A stretch of DNA of 64,000 nt from Phaeosaccion multiseriatum (Eukaryota > Ochrophyta, other classes): the NCBI GenBank assembly GCA_965112735.1, contig OZ218963.1:682001-746000 (forward strand). Reading direction: 5' to 3'. The stretch's first letter is position 1; each line of letters begins with the position of its first letter. This document shows, piece after piece, positions 42,137 through 53,945 of the stretch. The position numbers were made by a program, and so were the translations under genes. The notes under the pieces were generated by a model. The model ran no database searches. It saw only the letters and a list, made by a program, of their open reading frames with translations, and had not been told where the DNA came from.

Positions 42137-43657
42137 TCACTCGACCCCCGCCTGGCCGTCCCCGGTGGGAGCGGGGGGCACGCTGTCTGAGTCCACGCTC
42201 CACTTCAGGAAAACGGTGTTGTCCTCGGTGGTGCGGACCATGAGGCAGACAGGCTGCGTGGGGAGCACCACGCCCACGGCGCGGAGGCTGAGCATCGCGG
42301 CTTGCACCACGCAGGTGGTAAAGAAGGAGGTGTCGAAGTAGCCTTTGGGCGACAAGAACACGAAGGACTGGACCTGCGGGGTGGGAGGGGGGGTGACAGC
42401 GATGTCGAGTTCGGAGCGATGGGAAGAGACGTGTGTGAGGAGCCCTGAGAGAAGCCCTGAGCGACTGCAGCGAGTTTTGCCTCCCCAGACAGTATCAGCC
42501 ACAGGCCCCCCTTTCCCGCTTTGCAGGACAGCGCCCATTGCAGGACGAGAGATGGAAACGAGAGCTCTGGGTGCGTACCGTGACAAAGTCGCCAGGGTCT
42601 TGCCCCGTCGTTGTGGGCCCGATCAAGCACACAATCTTGACGTGTGGCCCATTGAACGCCATCCTCGCCATGTCCGTTGGAATGGCATCGCGCAAGGCGG
42701 GCTCCTCCGTCGACGCAGCGGCTGCGAGCAGGGCTCCTGGCGCCGCCACCGAAGCTTCTCCGAGGGACGCGGCCGAAGCGTCTTCCGCATTGGCCGGGGG
42801 AAGGCCACCTGCCGCTGCGCCTTCGGCCTCCTCTGCTGCCGGAACCTTTAGCATGAGGGTGGCTCTCTCGCTGCTAAGGACCAGTCGCGCTGTTGGGGGG
42901 AGGGGCGGGTGACGGCAGCGGATCGGGGCTCTCGTGTGAGGCACAGCCAGAGCGGTGCCAGTGGCGCTGCGAATGAAGAAGGAGTTTATCGGGGACAGTT
43001 GCTCGGCTCACCATTTTCACTGTAGTACTCGCTCAGCGTGCCAGCGGGGACTCCACAGCGAGACCTTATGAACAGCTCAGTCCTCCACGAGCTTCTCCAA
43101 GTCAAAGGCTCTGCCTCGGGTAGTTCTCCGAAACTGTTCACCCACAAGTGTTTCCAGAGCAGGTGGTTGGGGTCGCTCAACCACGCCTGCACGGCCGATC
43201 AACGGGGGGGGAGAGGCAAACACCGAAGAGCGGTGAGATGGCTGTAGCGAAGGCACCAGCAAGGAGTGGGAGGAAGGCAGAGAAGACAGAGAGGGAAAAG
43301 GAGAAGAGGGGTGCTGGGGAAGGCCAAGAGGATAGCTCTTTCTTTATTTCACCCTTTCCTCACCTTGCACGTCTGGTTCACTGCCCAGAGGCTGTCCATG
43401 TCCAAGAGGGATACGACTTGTGCCCACAACTCCCCGGGCACATCGCCCCAGCAGGGCTTTGCGTCCGAAGAGGGCTGCTTTTGGTTGCTGCTGCAGCTCG
43501 TCCGCTGTTTGCTGCGGCTGGGGTCTCTCCTCCTGCTGCTGCTGCTGCTGCTGCTGCTCCTCTTGCTGCTCCTCCTCTTGCTGCTGCTCCTGGTGGCGGC
43601 CATGGTGAATGCTGGCTTGCTGTTGATCGTCTGGGCGCTAGTGATATTACCAGTCAT
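42137..43657 (-). CDS. F-box protein
   Basis: Putative substrate adaptor of an SCF ubiquitin ligase. Four exons on the minus strand, 43657-43364, 43186-43012, 42889-42579, 42373-42137; all phases agree; 338 residues from the first ATG, or 320 if translation starts at the second in-frame ATG (43603, MAATRSSSKRR), which may be the better start. A Ser/Arg/Lys-rich leader precedes the F-box: PCWGDVPGELWAQVVSLLDM then DSLWAVNQTCKAWLSDPNHL then LWKHLWVNSFGELPE, with the family's L-P-E-L, LD and C-x8-LW spacing. The remainder (RLVLSSERATLMLKVP, NGPHVKIVCLIGPTTTGQD, VQSFVFLSPKGYFDTSFFTT) has no domain I recognise, so the substrate is unknown. An Ala/Glu-rich linker lies at about residues 190-225. Confidence 0.75.
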
Positions 43658-44245
43658 ATATAGAGGAAAAGGAACGGGCGGTTGTGGCGGCCGTTACAGG
43701 CCCACTCAGAGATGGACCACCCAACAATGGTTAAGTACGATATAGCCCCCCTTATGTATGTATGGAGCAGTGATGCAGCCAACAGGCGATATGCTACCTG
43801 ACCATTTGTCCCAGCAGCAACGACGTACAACTGTAGTAGCTCAGGCCAAAAGGGAAAGAAGGGGGGGGGTGGTAGTTGTGCTTGAGCCTGGGCTGGTGTG
43901 CAGGGGGGGTGTGTGTGTGCGTGGTGAAGGAGGCGCCTCCGCCATCGACGGAGAATAGACCAGCAGCAGGAGGGTGTCCCCGTTGCTGCTAGTGATATCA
44001 CCAGTTTATATATAAAAGAGAGAGAGAGAGAGGAAAAGGAAATGTGAGGTGGTGGCGGCAGTTACACGCGCCCACATCAGAGAGACCATCCAACTTCAAA
44101 AAAATAAGGCCCCCCTTACATTATTATGGTGAGCATGCCAACAGGCGATATCAACAGACCTCTGAGTGAGCTCCACCAGCTCGCCATCGACCTGCCCGCC
44201 TACCTGATCGTTGGTCCCATTGGCAGCAACGACGACGCCATTTAA
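43640..44245. repeat. Diverged direct repeat with 115-bp repeat copy B
   Basis: 43640-43830 and 43985-44225 share, in order, CTAGTGATAT-ACCAGT-TATATA, GAGGAAAAGGAA, TGGCGGC-GTTACA, a GGCCCCCCTTA-like word, CCAACAGGCGATAT and GCAGCAACGACG. The 115-bp repeat copy B (43875-43990) sits between them. The first unit overlaps the 5' end of the F-box gene. Confidence 0.75.
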
Positions 44246-44252
44246 AAAAAAA

Positions 44253-45566
44253 TCAAACTGAAACTGAAGTTAGGTCTTGCTTTTTTGGGGTTTTCAGCTC
44301 TTCTTCATCCTTCGCAGCTCCTGCTCTCTTGCCTCCCTCGCCAGCACCACTGTGGTACGTCTTGTAGTCCACTTCCCTCCCACGTCGCCCGCTGCTGGTC
44401 GTCCCGGTCTTCGTTTCCTGCGCTTGCTTAGCTCTTGTGTAGTGGTGTTCCTCTTCGTCCTCCTCCTCTTCACTACTGCTGCCACTGCTGCTGCTACTGC
44501 AGTACGCTAAGCCGAGGGCGTCACTTGTTTGAAATCGAATAACCCTTGTTGCCTGTTCTTGCAGAGAAGCGCTCTGTGACTGCCCTTGACGAGTTCTTCC
44601 CAAAAGTTCTCTGCTCACTGGTGATAGCTAGTGAAGCTCCTCAACTGATGGCCGCGGCGGGTAGCTAGCGTTGCAAAATGTCGATACACCAGCGTAAATC
44701 GCCTCGATGGCCACGTCGCTCGAGCCGCCGCTGCCCTGTCGCACACAAACACCAGCCAGCCACGTCATCAACCACCTCGCTCCGCCTCGCTCCTCAGCCA
44801 ACTTGTTGTAACCCCGCATCTGTTGACTGCCGGTGGAAGGGGCGGATTTGTAGCCTAGGAGGTCCAATTTGCTTGCTTGTTCTGGTCTTCCCCCTCCCCC
44901 CCCCTCCTCGCTGGTGCGCTTGCCCACGATTGCCCATTGTGGTCTCCACGACCAAATCGTCCAGAAGCTGAGCGAGCAAGCAAGTACATAGCTACCCCAA
45001 CCTCCCCGCGCTGCTTTCACAAGGGCGATATCGTAACGCCGTAGGACGAAGCGCCGAAGAGACTTCACGCTTCCTGGCGCACTCTGGCGTCCCTTCCTAC
45101 CTTTCTTTAGCACCGCTTTTGTCACGGTGCTTGCTTTACAGTGGCGCTGGCTTGCGCTGGCGACAAGAATGACCCCGCTGCTGAGCGTGAGGCGTCTCGA
45201 GCGAGTTGGCAAGGGCGCGCGCGAGAGGACGAGGGGCCCGGTCCCAACGCCGTAGCGCGCTCTCTGCGTCACAGTCTGCTGCCTCACCCCCTTCACACGG
45301 CGAGAGAAGTTTAGGCAGTCGACACGGTCTTGTTGACGCTTCTCGTCCGTGCGAGGGACAGGTTTCGGCTTCTGTACCTTACATAGAAGCTCCGACGATC
45401 GAATCTCCGCAATCACATCACGCCCGTACTGCTGCCGACTTCTGCTCGCAGCCTGTTGTGATGATGGCGGTTTCCCTGTCGCTAAGGTAGTGTTCTCGGT
45501 CAGGCCTTCCAGGAAGATGTGTACTTTGTGGAACGGAGCAATTGACTCTGCCAAGTCCCGCGCAGC
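44253..45566 (-). CDS. Uncertain two-exon gene or gene remnant
   Basis: Not recognised. Two minus-strand segments splice in phase: a long open stretch down to donor 44690 (EAIYA|) and 44617-44253 (VSRELLGRTRQG to TSVSV, stop). The first includes RDLAESIAPFHKVHIFLEGL, YGRDVIAEIRSSELLCKVQK and KSLRRFVLRRYDIALVKAA; the second is Ser/Glu then Lys/Glu rich. About 310 codons without a stop outside repeats is more than expected by chance, and the second segment looks like an acidic-basic nuclear tail. Upstream the frame runs into polyGlu from the (CCT)n array and then the (TCAC)n array, with no ATG, so the 5' end is missing or the array has replaced it. May be a pseudogene. Confidence 0.4.
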
Positions 45567-46510
45567 ACCATCCTCCTCCTCCTCCTCCTCCTCCTCCTCC
45601 TCCTCCTCCTCCTCCTCCTCCTCCTCCTCCTCCTCCTCCTCCTCTTCATCCTCCTCCTCCTCCTCCTCCTCCTCCTCCTCCTCCTCCTCCTCCTCCTCCT
45701 CCTCCTCCTTCTCACTCACTCACTCACTCACTCACTCGCTCGCTCACTCACTCACTCACTCACTCATTCACTCAATCACTCACTCACTCACTCACTCACT
45801 CACTCACTCACTCACTCATTCACTCACTTACTCACTCACTCACTCACTCACTCACACCCTCACTCACTCACCCAGCCACTTCACCCACTCGCTCACTCAC
45901 TCACTCACTCACTCACTCACTCACTCACTCACTCACTCACCCACTCCCTCACTCACTCACTCACTCACTCACTCACTCACTCACTCACTCACTCACGCGC
46001 TCACCCACTCACTCACTCACTCACTCACTTCACCCACTCACTCACTCACTCACTCACTTCACCCACTCACTCACTCACTCACTCACTCACTCACTTACTC
46101 ACTCACTCACTCACTCACTCACTCACTCACGCGCTCACCCACTCACTCACTCACTCACTCACTTCACCCACTCACTCACTCACTCACTCACTTCACCCAC
46201 TCACTCACTCACTCACTCACTCACTCACTTACTCACTCACTCACTCACTCACTCACTCACTCACTCACTCACTCACTCACTCACTCACTCACTCCTCACT
46301 CACTCACTTACTCACTCACTCACTCACTCACTCTCTCACTCACTCACTCACTCACTCACTCACTCACTCACTCACTCACTCACTCACTCACTCACCCACA
46401 CCCTCACCCACTCACTCACTCACTCACTCACCCACTCACTCACTCACTCACTCACTCACTCACCCACTCACTCACTCACTCACTCACTCACTCACTCACT
46501 CACTCACTCA
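45567..46510. repeat. (CCT)n then (TCAC)n array, composite block copy II
   Basis: CCT triplets at 45567-45713, then about 200 TCAC units at 45714-46510 with recurring CTTCACCCAC and GCGCTCACCC variants that mark a duplicated roughly 130-bp sub-block (45990-46120 against 46120-46240). Confidence 0.97.
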
Positions 46511-48880
46511 TTCGGCCTGATTCGGCAGCAGCTCTCCATTAGACTATTAATCTACAGCGGACATTAGACCATTAGTCTACAGCGGGCATTAGACCATTAA
46601 TCTACAGCGGACATTAGACCATTAATCTACACCGGGCATTAGACCATTAATCTACAGCGGGCACTAGACCATTAATCTACACCGGGTATCTCTCGGGGAG
46701 GGAGACTCCATAGCTACGGTACCCTGCCTGCTTCGGGGCACCATGCCTGCCACTCAAGCAGTGACCACAGTGGAGTGGGGACTCCTGGGGTTGCTTCTCA
46801 CGGACGCCGCCAGTACACGGAGCAATGTTGATACCACTGATGGGTCATATTGGAAAGCTCATCATGGTACACAGTATAGCACTAGCTAGGAGTAGCCTAG
46901 TCATTGATATCGTAGTCATTAGCCTAGGAGTAGCCTAGTCATTGATATCGTAGTCATTAGCAACCGATCTACGTACCGAGCAAGTTCGCTCTACATCATA
47001 CACTCACTCACTCACTTACTCGCTCACGGAGAGGAACTGCCACCTCCTCCCGTCGCTGGTGCTTCTCCTACAGCAGCTGGTGGTACAGCAGCTAGTGGTA
47101 TATATATATACAGCAGCTGGTGGTACAGCAGCTGCCCTGCCGCCTCAAATCGGAAAACTTCTCCTCGCTCCCCCCGCCGATGACCATCAACTCGCTGCCA
47201 TCTCCTGCCGTCCCCTGCCACCCCCTGCCTTCCACTACCGTCCACTACGCGCCACTGCCACCCACTAAAATATACACTCCTTCCCTCTTCCCTCCCTCCC
47301 TCCCTCCCTCCCTCCCTCCCTCCCTCCCTCCCTCCCTCCCTCCCTCCCTCCCTCCCTCCCTCCCTCCCTCCCTCCCTCCCTCCCTCCCTCCCTCCCTCCC
47401 TCCCTCCCTCCCTCCCTCCCTCCCTCCCTCCCTCCCTCCCTCCCTCCCTCCCTCCCTCCCTCCCTCCCTCCCTCCCTCCCTCCCTCCCTCCCTCCCTCCC
47501 TCCCTCCCTCCCTCCCTCCCTCCCTCCCTCCCTCCCTCCCTCCCTCCCTCCCTCCCTCCCTCCCTCCCTCCCTCCCTCCCTCCCTCCCTCCCTCCCTCCC
47601 TCCCTCCCTCCCTCCCTCCCTCCCTCCCTCCCTCCCTCCCTCCCTCCCTCCCTCCCTCCCTCCCTCCCTCCCTCCCTCCCTCCCTCCCTCCCTCCCTCCC
47701 TCCCTCCCTCCCTCCCTCCCTCCCTCCCTCCCTCCCTCCCTCCCTCCCTCCCTCCCTCCCTCCCTCCCTCCCTCCCTCCCTCCCTCCCTCCCTCCCTCCC
47801 TCCCTCCCTCCCTCCCTCCCTCCCTCCCTCCCTCCCTCCCTCCCTCCCTCCCTCCCTCCCTCCCTCCCTCCCTCCCTCCCTCCCTCCCTCCCTCCCTCCC
47901 TCCCTCCCTCCCTCCCTCCCTCCCTCCCTCCCTCCCTCCCTCCCTCCCTCCCTCCCTCCCTCCCTCCCTCCCTCCCTCCCTCCCTCCCTCCCTCCCTCCC
48001 TCCCTCCCTCCCTCCCTCCCTCCCTCCCTCCCTCCCTCCCTCCCTCCCTCCCTCCCTCCCTCCCTCCCTCCCTCCCTCCCTCCCTCCCTCCCTCCCTCCC
48101 TCCCTCCCTCCCTCCCTCCCTCCCTCCCTCCCTCCCTCCCTCCCTCCCTCCCTCCCTCCCTCCCTCCCTCCCTCCCTCCCTCCCTCCCTCCCTCCCTCCC
48201 TCCCTCCCTCCCTCCCTCCCTCCCTCCCTCCCTCCCTCCCTCCCTCCCTCCCTCCCTCCCTCCCTCCCTCCCTCCCTCCCTCCCTCCCTCCCTCCCTCCC
48301 TCCCTCCCTCCCTCCCTCCCTCCCTCCCTCCCTCCCTCCCTCCCTCCCTCCCTCCCTCCCTCCCTCCCTCCCTCCCTCCCTCCCTCCCTCCCTCCCTCCC
48401 TCCCTCCCTCCCTCCCTCCCTCCCTCCCTCCCTCCCTCCCTCCCTCCCTCCCTCCCTCCCTCCCTCCCTCCCTCCCTCCCTCCCTCCCTCCCTCCCTCCC
48501 TCCCTCCCTCCCTCCCTCCCTCCCTCCCTCCCTCCCTCCCTCCCTCCCTCCCTCCCTCCCTCCCTCCCTCCCTCCCTCCCTCCCTCCCTCCCTCCCTCCC
48601 TCCCTCCCTCCTCTCTGTCGTGTGCTTGGGGATGTAGCGTAAGAACCTGTGTGTCTTTGCCAATGAAGGGGGGTGGCGCGGCGGCGCGGCTGATGTCCAC
48701 ATGACTCCACCCTTGTTGCCTTTTGTCTGATTGCTTGCTGCGTTCAGACGTTCAGCTCATTTAGACCTTAGCCAACAATATCGATCCCACGATCCGAAAT
48801 ATCGATTCGCAATATCGACCTTGCTGCGTGTGCGTGCGTGCGTGTGCGTGCGTGTGTGCGCGTCTCACTTCTGTGTGTGA
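46511..48880. repeat. Composite block copy II: spacer, (CCCT)n array, tail
   Basis: Same order as 39842-41330. The spacer (46511-47286) has five TAGACCATTAATCTACA units, GGGGAGGGAGACTCCATAGC, then three CAGCTGGTGGTACAG words with a TATATATATA insert. A pure CCCT array at 47287-48613 (about 330 units, no interruption noticed) is followed by the tail TCTCTGTCGTGTGCTTGGGG. The E2 gene starts at 49025. Confidence 0.95.
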
Positions 48881-49024
48881 ACGTTTCCGTCTCGGGGGGT
48901 GCAAGTTACACCAGCTGGCCGAAACCCAAACTAAATGGGCTCATTTATCTCCGTCCTCCCCCCTTCGACATAAAAGACATTCATCCCAACCCCAGAGAGA
49001 GGGAGATAAGAAGGACTTCAGATC

Positions 49025-51932
49025 ATGTCAATGCTCAGCAGCTCCCCCGCCAAGAGGCGCGACTCCGACCTCATGAAGCTGTAAGTAGGGCTCGTTTTGC
49101 TTGTTTCTTTTCCGCCACCTTTCTCCTTGATTGACATTTGGAAAGAGACCCACGTTGCCCTGCTCTGCCTCCTGCACCATTCCTCGAAGAGTCCAGGTGC
49201 TCACCCGATACACCAGTAAGGTGTAGGGTGTCGTGTTTGTGGATAGCAGGCGGCTAACTCCCCTCCCCTCCCTTTCCCCTTCCAACACACGTATTTCCTG
49301 AAAAACACGGCGCCTACAATCGGCAACTTTTCTCTTCTTTTGTGCGCATGTCCCATTAGAATGATGAGCGACTACGAAGTGGAGCTCCCGGACGAGGCCA
49401 GCATCCACGACTTCCTCGTGACCTTCAACGGCCCCGAAGACAGTGAGTCATACATTCACGGCATGCTTTTTTCCGCCCCCTTTTATTCTTCGACCCTTCC
49501 GCCCGATCGGGGGACCATAGCAGAGTCCCCCCACCCCTTCAGACGTCTTTTGCTCACAGTCGCGAGCACCGTATTGATGTTGTTCTCATCTCCTTCCCGT
49601 TCCACCCCCCCTTCCTCCCCCCGATGCCATGCTCTGTGATCTCTCTCTCTGTCCGTCCCTCCGTCTATCCGCCTTGTCCCTCTGTCTCTGTGTTCGTCTG
49701 TCTCTCTCTCTCTGTCTCTTGTCTACCTGTACGCCTGTCTGTCGCTCTCTCGCCCCCCCTACTCCCCCCCTCTCTCCCTTCCGTCTGCCCTACAATCTCC
49801 ATCACGTCTTGCTCTGTGTCCTCTCTCAAGCCCCGTACGCTGGAGGCGTGTGGACGGTTCATGTCACGCTGCCCAAGGAGTACCCCTTCAAGTCGGTGAG
49901 TGAGTCATGCTTGCAAACACACACCCACCCACTAACTGAGAGAGTCAAGTCTTGGAAAGCAGACGACGGCAAGGTGACACAAGCAAACCTGACCCCTGCA
50001 ACCTAACCTGCGGGACCTTGTTGTGCTGAGATGTGTGTGTGTGTGTGTGTGTGTGTGACACGCTGTTCCTTCCCTTCACACACACCCACACCCATTCAGC
50101 CCAGTCGAGTCAGCCCCACACACGAGGCTTTATCATCCATCAGTTGTTGTCACCATTTGGGTGCCATTTGGTGCCACTTGCTGCGCCTTACTGCACCTGT
50201 CGCAGGTCTTTGAATCCCCTCCATGAACCCCTGATCCTCTCTCCCTCACCCCCTCCTCTCTCTCCCTCTCCCCCTCCTCTCTCTCTCTCTACCCCTCCCC
50301 TCCTCCCTCTCCCTCCTCCTCCCTCTTCCTCCTCCTCCCTCTTCCTCCTCCTCCCTCCCCCCCCCCCCCCACTCTCTCTCTCTCATCTTACAGCCCTCCA
50401 TTGGCTTCGAAAACCGGCTCTTCCACCCGAATGTGGACGAGAACAGCGGCTCCGTCTGCCTTGACGTCATCAACCAGGTGCGTTACGTAAGCACTTACGT
50501 AGTGGCATCGCGCGCACACGCGCGCGTGTGTTTGTGTTTAGGTGTGTGTGAATGTGCGCGCGCTCTCTCTCTCCTGTTGTGGCTGAGCTCCTTAGCTTGC
50601 GCCACCTAAGCTGATGCGGTTGCTGCTCTCTCTCTCTCTCTCAAGTCTCACAATTGTCTTGTGTATCACCACCGTCTCGCGGTTGTCTCACAGTTGTCTT
50701 TTGTATCACCACCACAAGGGGAGAGTTGTGCGGCTTTTCGGCGTCACTCCCCCCACCCCCACCTCTCCTAACGTATCCATCCACTGCCATCCACTGTTCA
50801 CCCTCCGTACCACCAACGCCCCCCCCCCACTGCCATCCACTGCCGTCCATTCATCCTCTGCCATCGACTACTACTGCCGTCCACTGCACCCCCGTGCCAT
50901 CCACCCACCCACTGCCATCTGTGAATATATACAACGCACTACCACCAACTCTAGACGTGGAGCCCAATGTATGACTTGGTCAACATCTTCAGCACCTTTC
51001 TGCCCCACCTCTTGCGCTATCCCAACCCCACGGACCCTCTCAATGGGGAGGCAGCAGCCCTCCTTATGCGCGACCCCGAGGGGTACGCATCCAGGTGAGG
51101 ATCAGGGGTGAGGGTGAGGGTGAGGGGTGGGGTGGGGGTGAGGGTGAGGGTGAGGGGTGGGGTGGGGGTGGGGGTAAGGATGAGGGTGAGGGTGCGGGTG
51201 AGGGTCAGGGTCAGGGTCAGGGTGACGATGAGGGGTGAGGGTGAGGATGAGGGTGAGGGTGAGGGTGAGGGGTGAGGGTGACGATGAGGGGTGAGGGGAA
51301 GGGTGAGGGGAAGGGTGAGAGTGAGGGCGAGGGTCAAGGTCAGGATCAGGGTGAGGGTGGGAGTCAGGGTGAGGGGAAAGGGAAGAGGGAGGGGGAGGGG
51401 AAGAAGACAGGCAGGGGAAGGAAGGATTGGGGGCCCAGTCCAGAGAAGGAGAAGGGGCAGGAGCAAGCAGGATCCGGGGAAGGGTGTGGGGGCCAAGATG
51501 AGGGTCAGGGAAGAAAGGAGAGGTGCAGTATAGTATGGGAGACTCGTCTCTCTCCCTCTCTCTGTCTCTCGTCCACCCGCTCAACCTGCCTTGGTCCCCA
51601 CCTACCTGGTGAGGGGGTGATCGGAGTCTGTGATGGATGGAGGTATCGTGCCTGCCAATTTGACTGTATTTCTTTTCTCATTTCACCCCCATGATTCCTC
51701 CCCCTTGTCCCCTCTCCACCCCCTGCCTCCTCCCCTGCGCTTGTCCCTCCCCTCCCCCGTCCCATCTCCTCCTCCCCGCCGTCTCTTCCTCTCCTCTCCC
51801 CTCCCCTTGCCTCCCCCTTCCCCTTCCCCTCCTCTTCACCAACAGGATTCGGCACTTCGTCCTGTCTTACGCCTCTCGACCTGGGGCAGCGGCTTCTGAA
51901 GTAATTTCATCATCCTCAGGCAGTAGCAGTAG

Positions 51933-51963
<31 letters not shown>

Positions 51964-52309
51964 CAGATGGGCAGCAGTGGCGCTATCACAAATGGCGGCC
52001 GAAGTAGAGACACAGAGGGTGGTAGCCTCGAGGACAAACGAGGCTTCCCAGGGAGCAGTCATGGCTCTTCTTTTTCTTCTTCTTCTTCCTCTTCCTCCTC
52101 CTTCTCCTCCTCTTCGAGCAGCCCGAGCACGCCAGCGACAGTGTGTGCTTCGGAAAGGTCGAGCTGCGAGGTGCCAGATGTGAGTCATATGGACATACAC
52201 GCGGAATGAATGGCATGTTGGCTTGTGATGCAGGCCTATAGGCATAAATGGGCATGGGCGGGCGTTTATCTGTCGTCTGTGTGTGTGTGTGTCTCTCCCT
52301 GCTCTCATT

Positions 52310-52340
<31 letters not shown>

Positions 52341-52465
52341 GTCCCTCCCTCCCTCCCTCCCTTCCCCCCCTTTGCCTCACCACCCCGGCATAGCTCGATC
52401 TTGCCGCCGGAAGCATGAGCGACGACGACGAGGATGTAAGCGATCTCAGCGACTGTGAAGCCTAG
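49025..52465 (+). CDS. UBE2H: Ubiquitin-conjugating enzyme E2, UBE2H/Ubc8 type
   Basis: Accepts ubiquitin from E1 on a catalytic Cys and passes it to substrates with an E3. Seven exons, 49025-49080, 49360-49442, 49831-49895, 50394-50477, 50955-51094, 51846-52179, 52394-52465; every join is in phase; 277 residues. Start [19 protein letters not shown] matches the family's short basic leader. UBC core: [40 protein letters not shown], then [20 protein letters not shown] with the catalytic Cys in SVCLDV, and [32 protein letters not shown] and PNPTDPLNG are diagnostic for UBE2H over other E2s. After the core comes a roughly 100-residue Ser-rich insert that known UBE2H proteins lack, then an acidic tail, [17 protein letters not shown], like the acidic tail of the family. 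Confidence 0.95.
51095..51530. repeat. (GGGTGA)n minisatellite in E2 intron 5
   Basis: Tandem GGTGAGG/GGGTGAGG/GGTCAGG words beginning at the donor itself (CCAG|GTGAGG). Each unit resembles a 5' splice site. It grades into GGGGAAGG DNA; the last 200 bp before the acceptor are pyrimidine-rich. Confidence 0.9.
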
Positions 52466-52485
52466 CCATGGCGGGGGAGCAGCAG

Positions 52486-52527
<42 letters not shown>

Positions 52528-53379
52528 CGAATGTACGCACACACACTCACACTCACACTCACACACACACTCTCACACACACGCATTCGCGCAGCTGAGG
52601 GAGGGTAGAGGAAGAGCTGAGTGGTGTCGCTGAGGTGCATACCAGAGTGTGTCAGCAGAGTGTCAAGCAGCCCCTCCCCTGCGGGAGGGAGGGAGGGAGC
52701 GCGTGCCTGCGTGCGTGCGTGCGTGAGTGCGTGCGTGGGTGCGTGGGTGCGTGTGCGTGCTTGCATGAGTGAGTTGTGGAATGAAGGTGGAAGTGTGGAG
52801 AAGGTGCATGCAATGCATGGCTGCGGCTTCTGTATATATGTTTTGTTTATTAGGAAGGGGTGGGTGGGTAGGGACGAACGTATGCGGGCTTGGCTAGGGG
52901 CGGGGGAAGAGGGGGACAAGTGGAGAGCGCTACAGCAGTTGGTGGTACAGCGGCAAGGTCAGGCGCCGTCGCCGATTCGGTATGGAGTATGGATGGCGGT
53001 GGATGGGGGGGGGCGGTGCAGCGGGAGGGGTGCGTCGGGATTTTGTAAACTCAAACTCAAACTCGATGGACTCGAGCAAATGGAGTTGCCATTGTATTGT
53101 ATTGTATTGTACTTCGAAGTACTAACGTGTTAAGAGTGACGTGAGTTTAGTGTGCCGTTTGCACATATCACAAAAGGCATTTGGCAACAATATTGTAATA
53201 ATATTAGAATAATAGTAGTGTTTGAAAGGGGGAAAGGAAGAATTTCCTGAGAGCACATCTTTTTCATCGGCTATAAATGTAGCACTGCTTGACATCAATG
53301 ACGGCCCTGCTTGACATCGCTTGTAGCACTGCCCTAGGCCGATTTCTAACACGAATGCTACCCTGCAGCCAGGGGCGGC

Positions 53380-53458
53380 AGCCGGTGATACAGCATCAGT
53401 AGTTGGTGATACAACAGCAGCAGTTGGTGATACAGCAGCAGCAGTTGGTTATACCTAC
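53380..53458. repeat. Cluster of CAGTTGGTGATACAG words
   Basis: Four consecutive copies or near-copies (CCGGTGATACAGCATCAG, TAGTTGGTGATACAACAG, CAGTTGGTGATACAGCAG, CAGTTGGTTATACC) in intergenic DNA next to the 34-bp minisatellite. Confidence 0.9.
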
Positions 53459-53504
53459 CGCCTCTGCGTCTTCTCCTTTGCCTTACATCATAGCGCAGCA
53501 CTCC

Positions 53505-53945
53505 ACTACCATCCACCCACTGCCAAAGCCATCCATCCGCTACCATCCACCCACTGCGATAGCTATCCATCCACTACCATCCACCCACTGCGATAGCTAT
53601 CCATCCACTGCCATCCACCCACTGCGATAGCTATCCATCCACTGCCATCCACCCACTGCGATAGCTATCCATCCACTGCCATCCACCCACTGCGATAGCT
53701 ATCCATCCACTGCCATCCATCCACTGCGATAGCTATCCATCCACTACCATCCACCCACTGCCATAGCTATCCATCCACTACCATCCACCCACTGCGATAG
53801 CTATCCATCCACTGCCATCCACCCAATGCGATAGCTATCCATCCACTACCATCCACCCACTGCGATAGCTATCCATCCACTGCCATCCACCCAATGCGAT
53901 AGCTATCCATCCACTACCATCCACCCACTGCGAGAAGCTATCCGT
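53505..53945. repeat. 34-bp minisatellite
   Basis: About 12 copies of ATCCATCCACTGCCATCCAC plus CCACTGCGATAGCT, with CTACC/CTGCC variants. The core ACTGCCATCCA (complement TGGATGGCAGT) also occurs in HDAC intron 10 and elsewhere. Confidence 0.95.

Noticed and set aside
47024-48710. Very long Pro-Ser and Gly-Arg-Glu frames on both strands
   Set aside because: Translation of a pure (CCCT)n array; a 4-bp unit without stops stays open in every frame.
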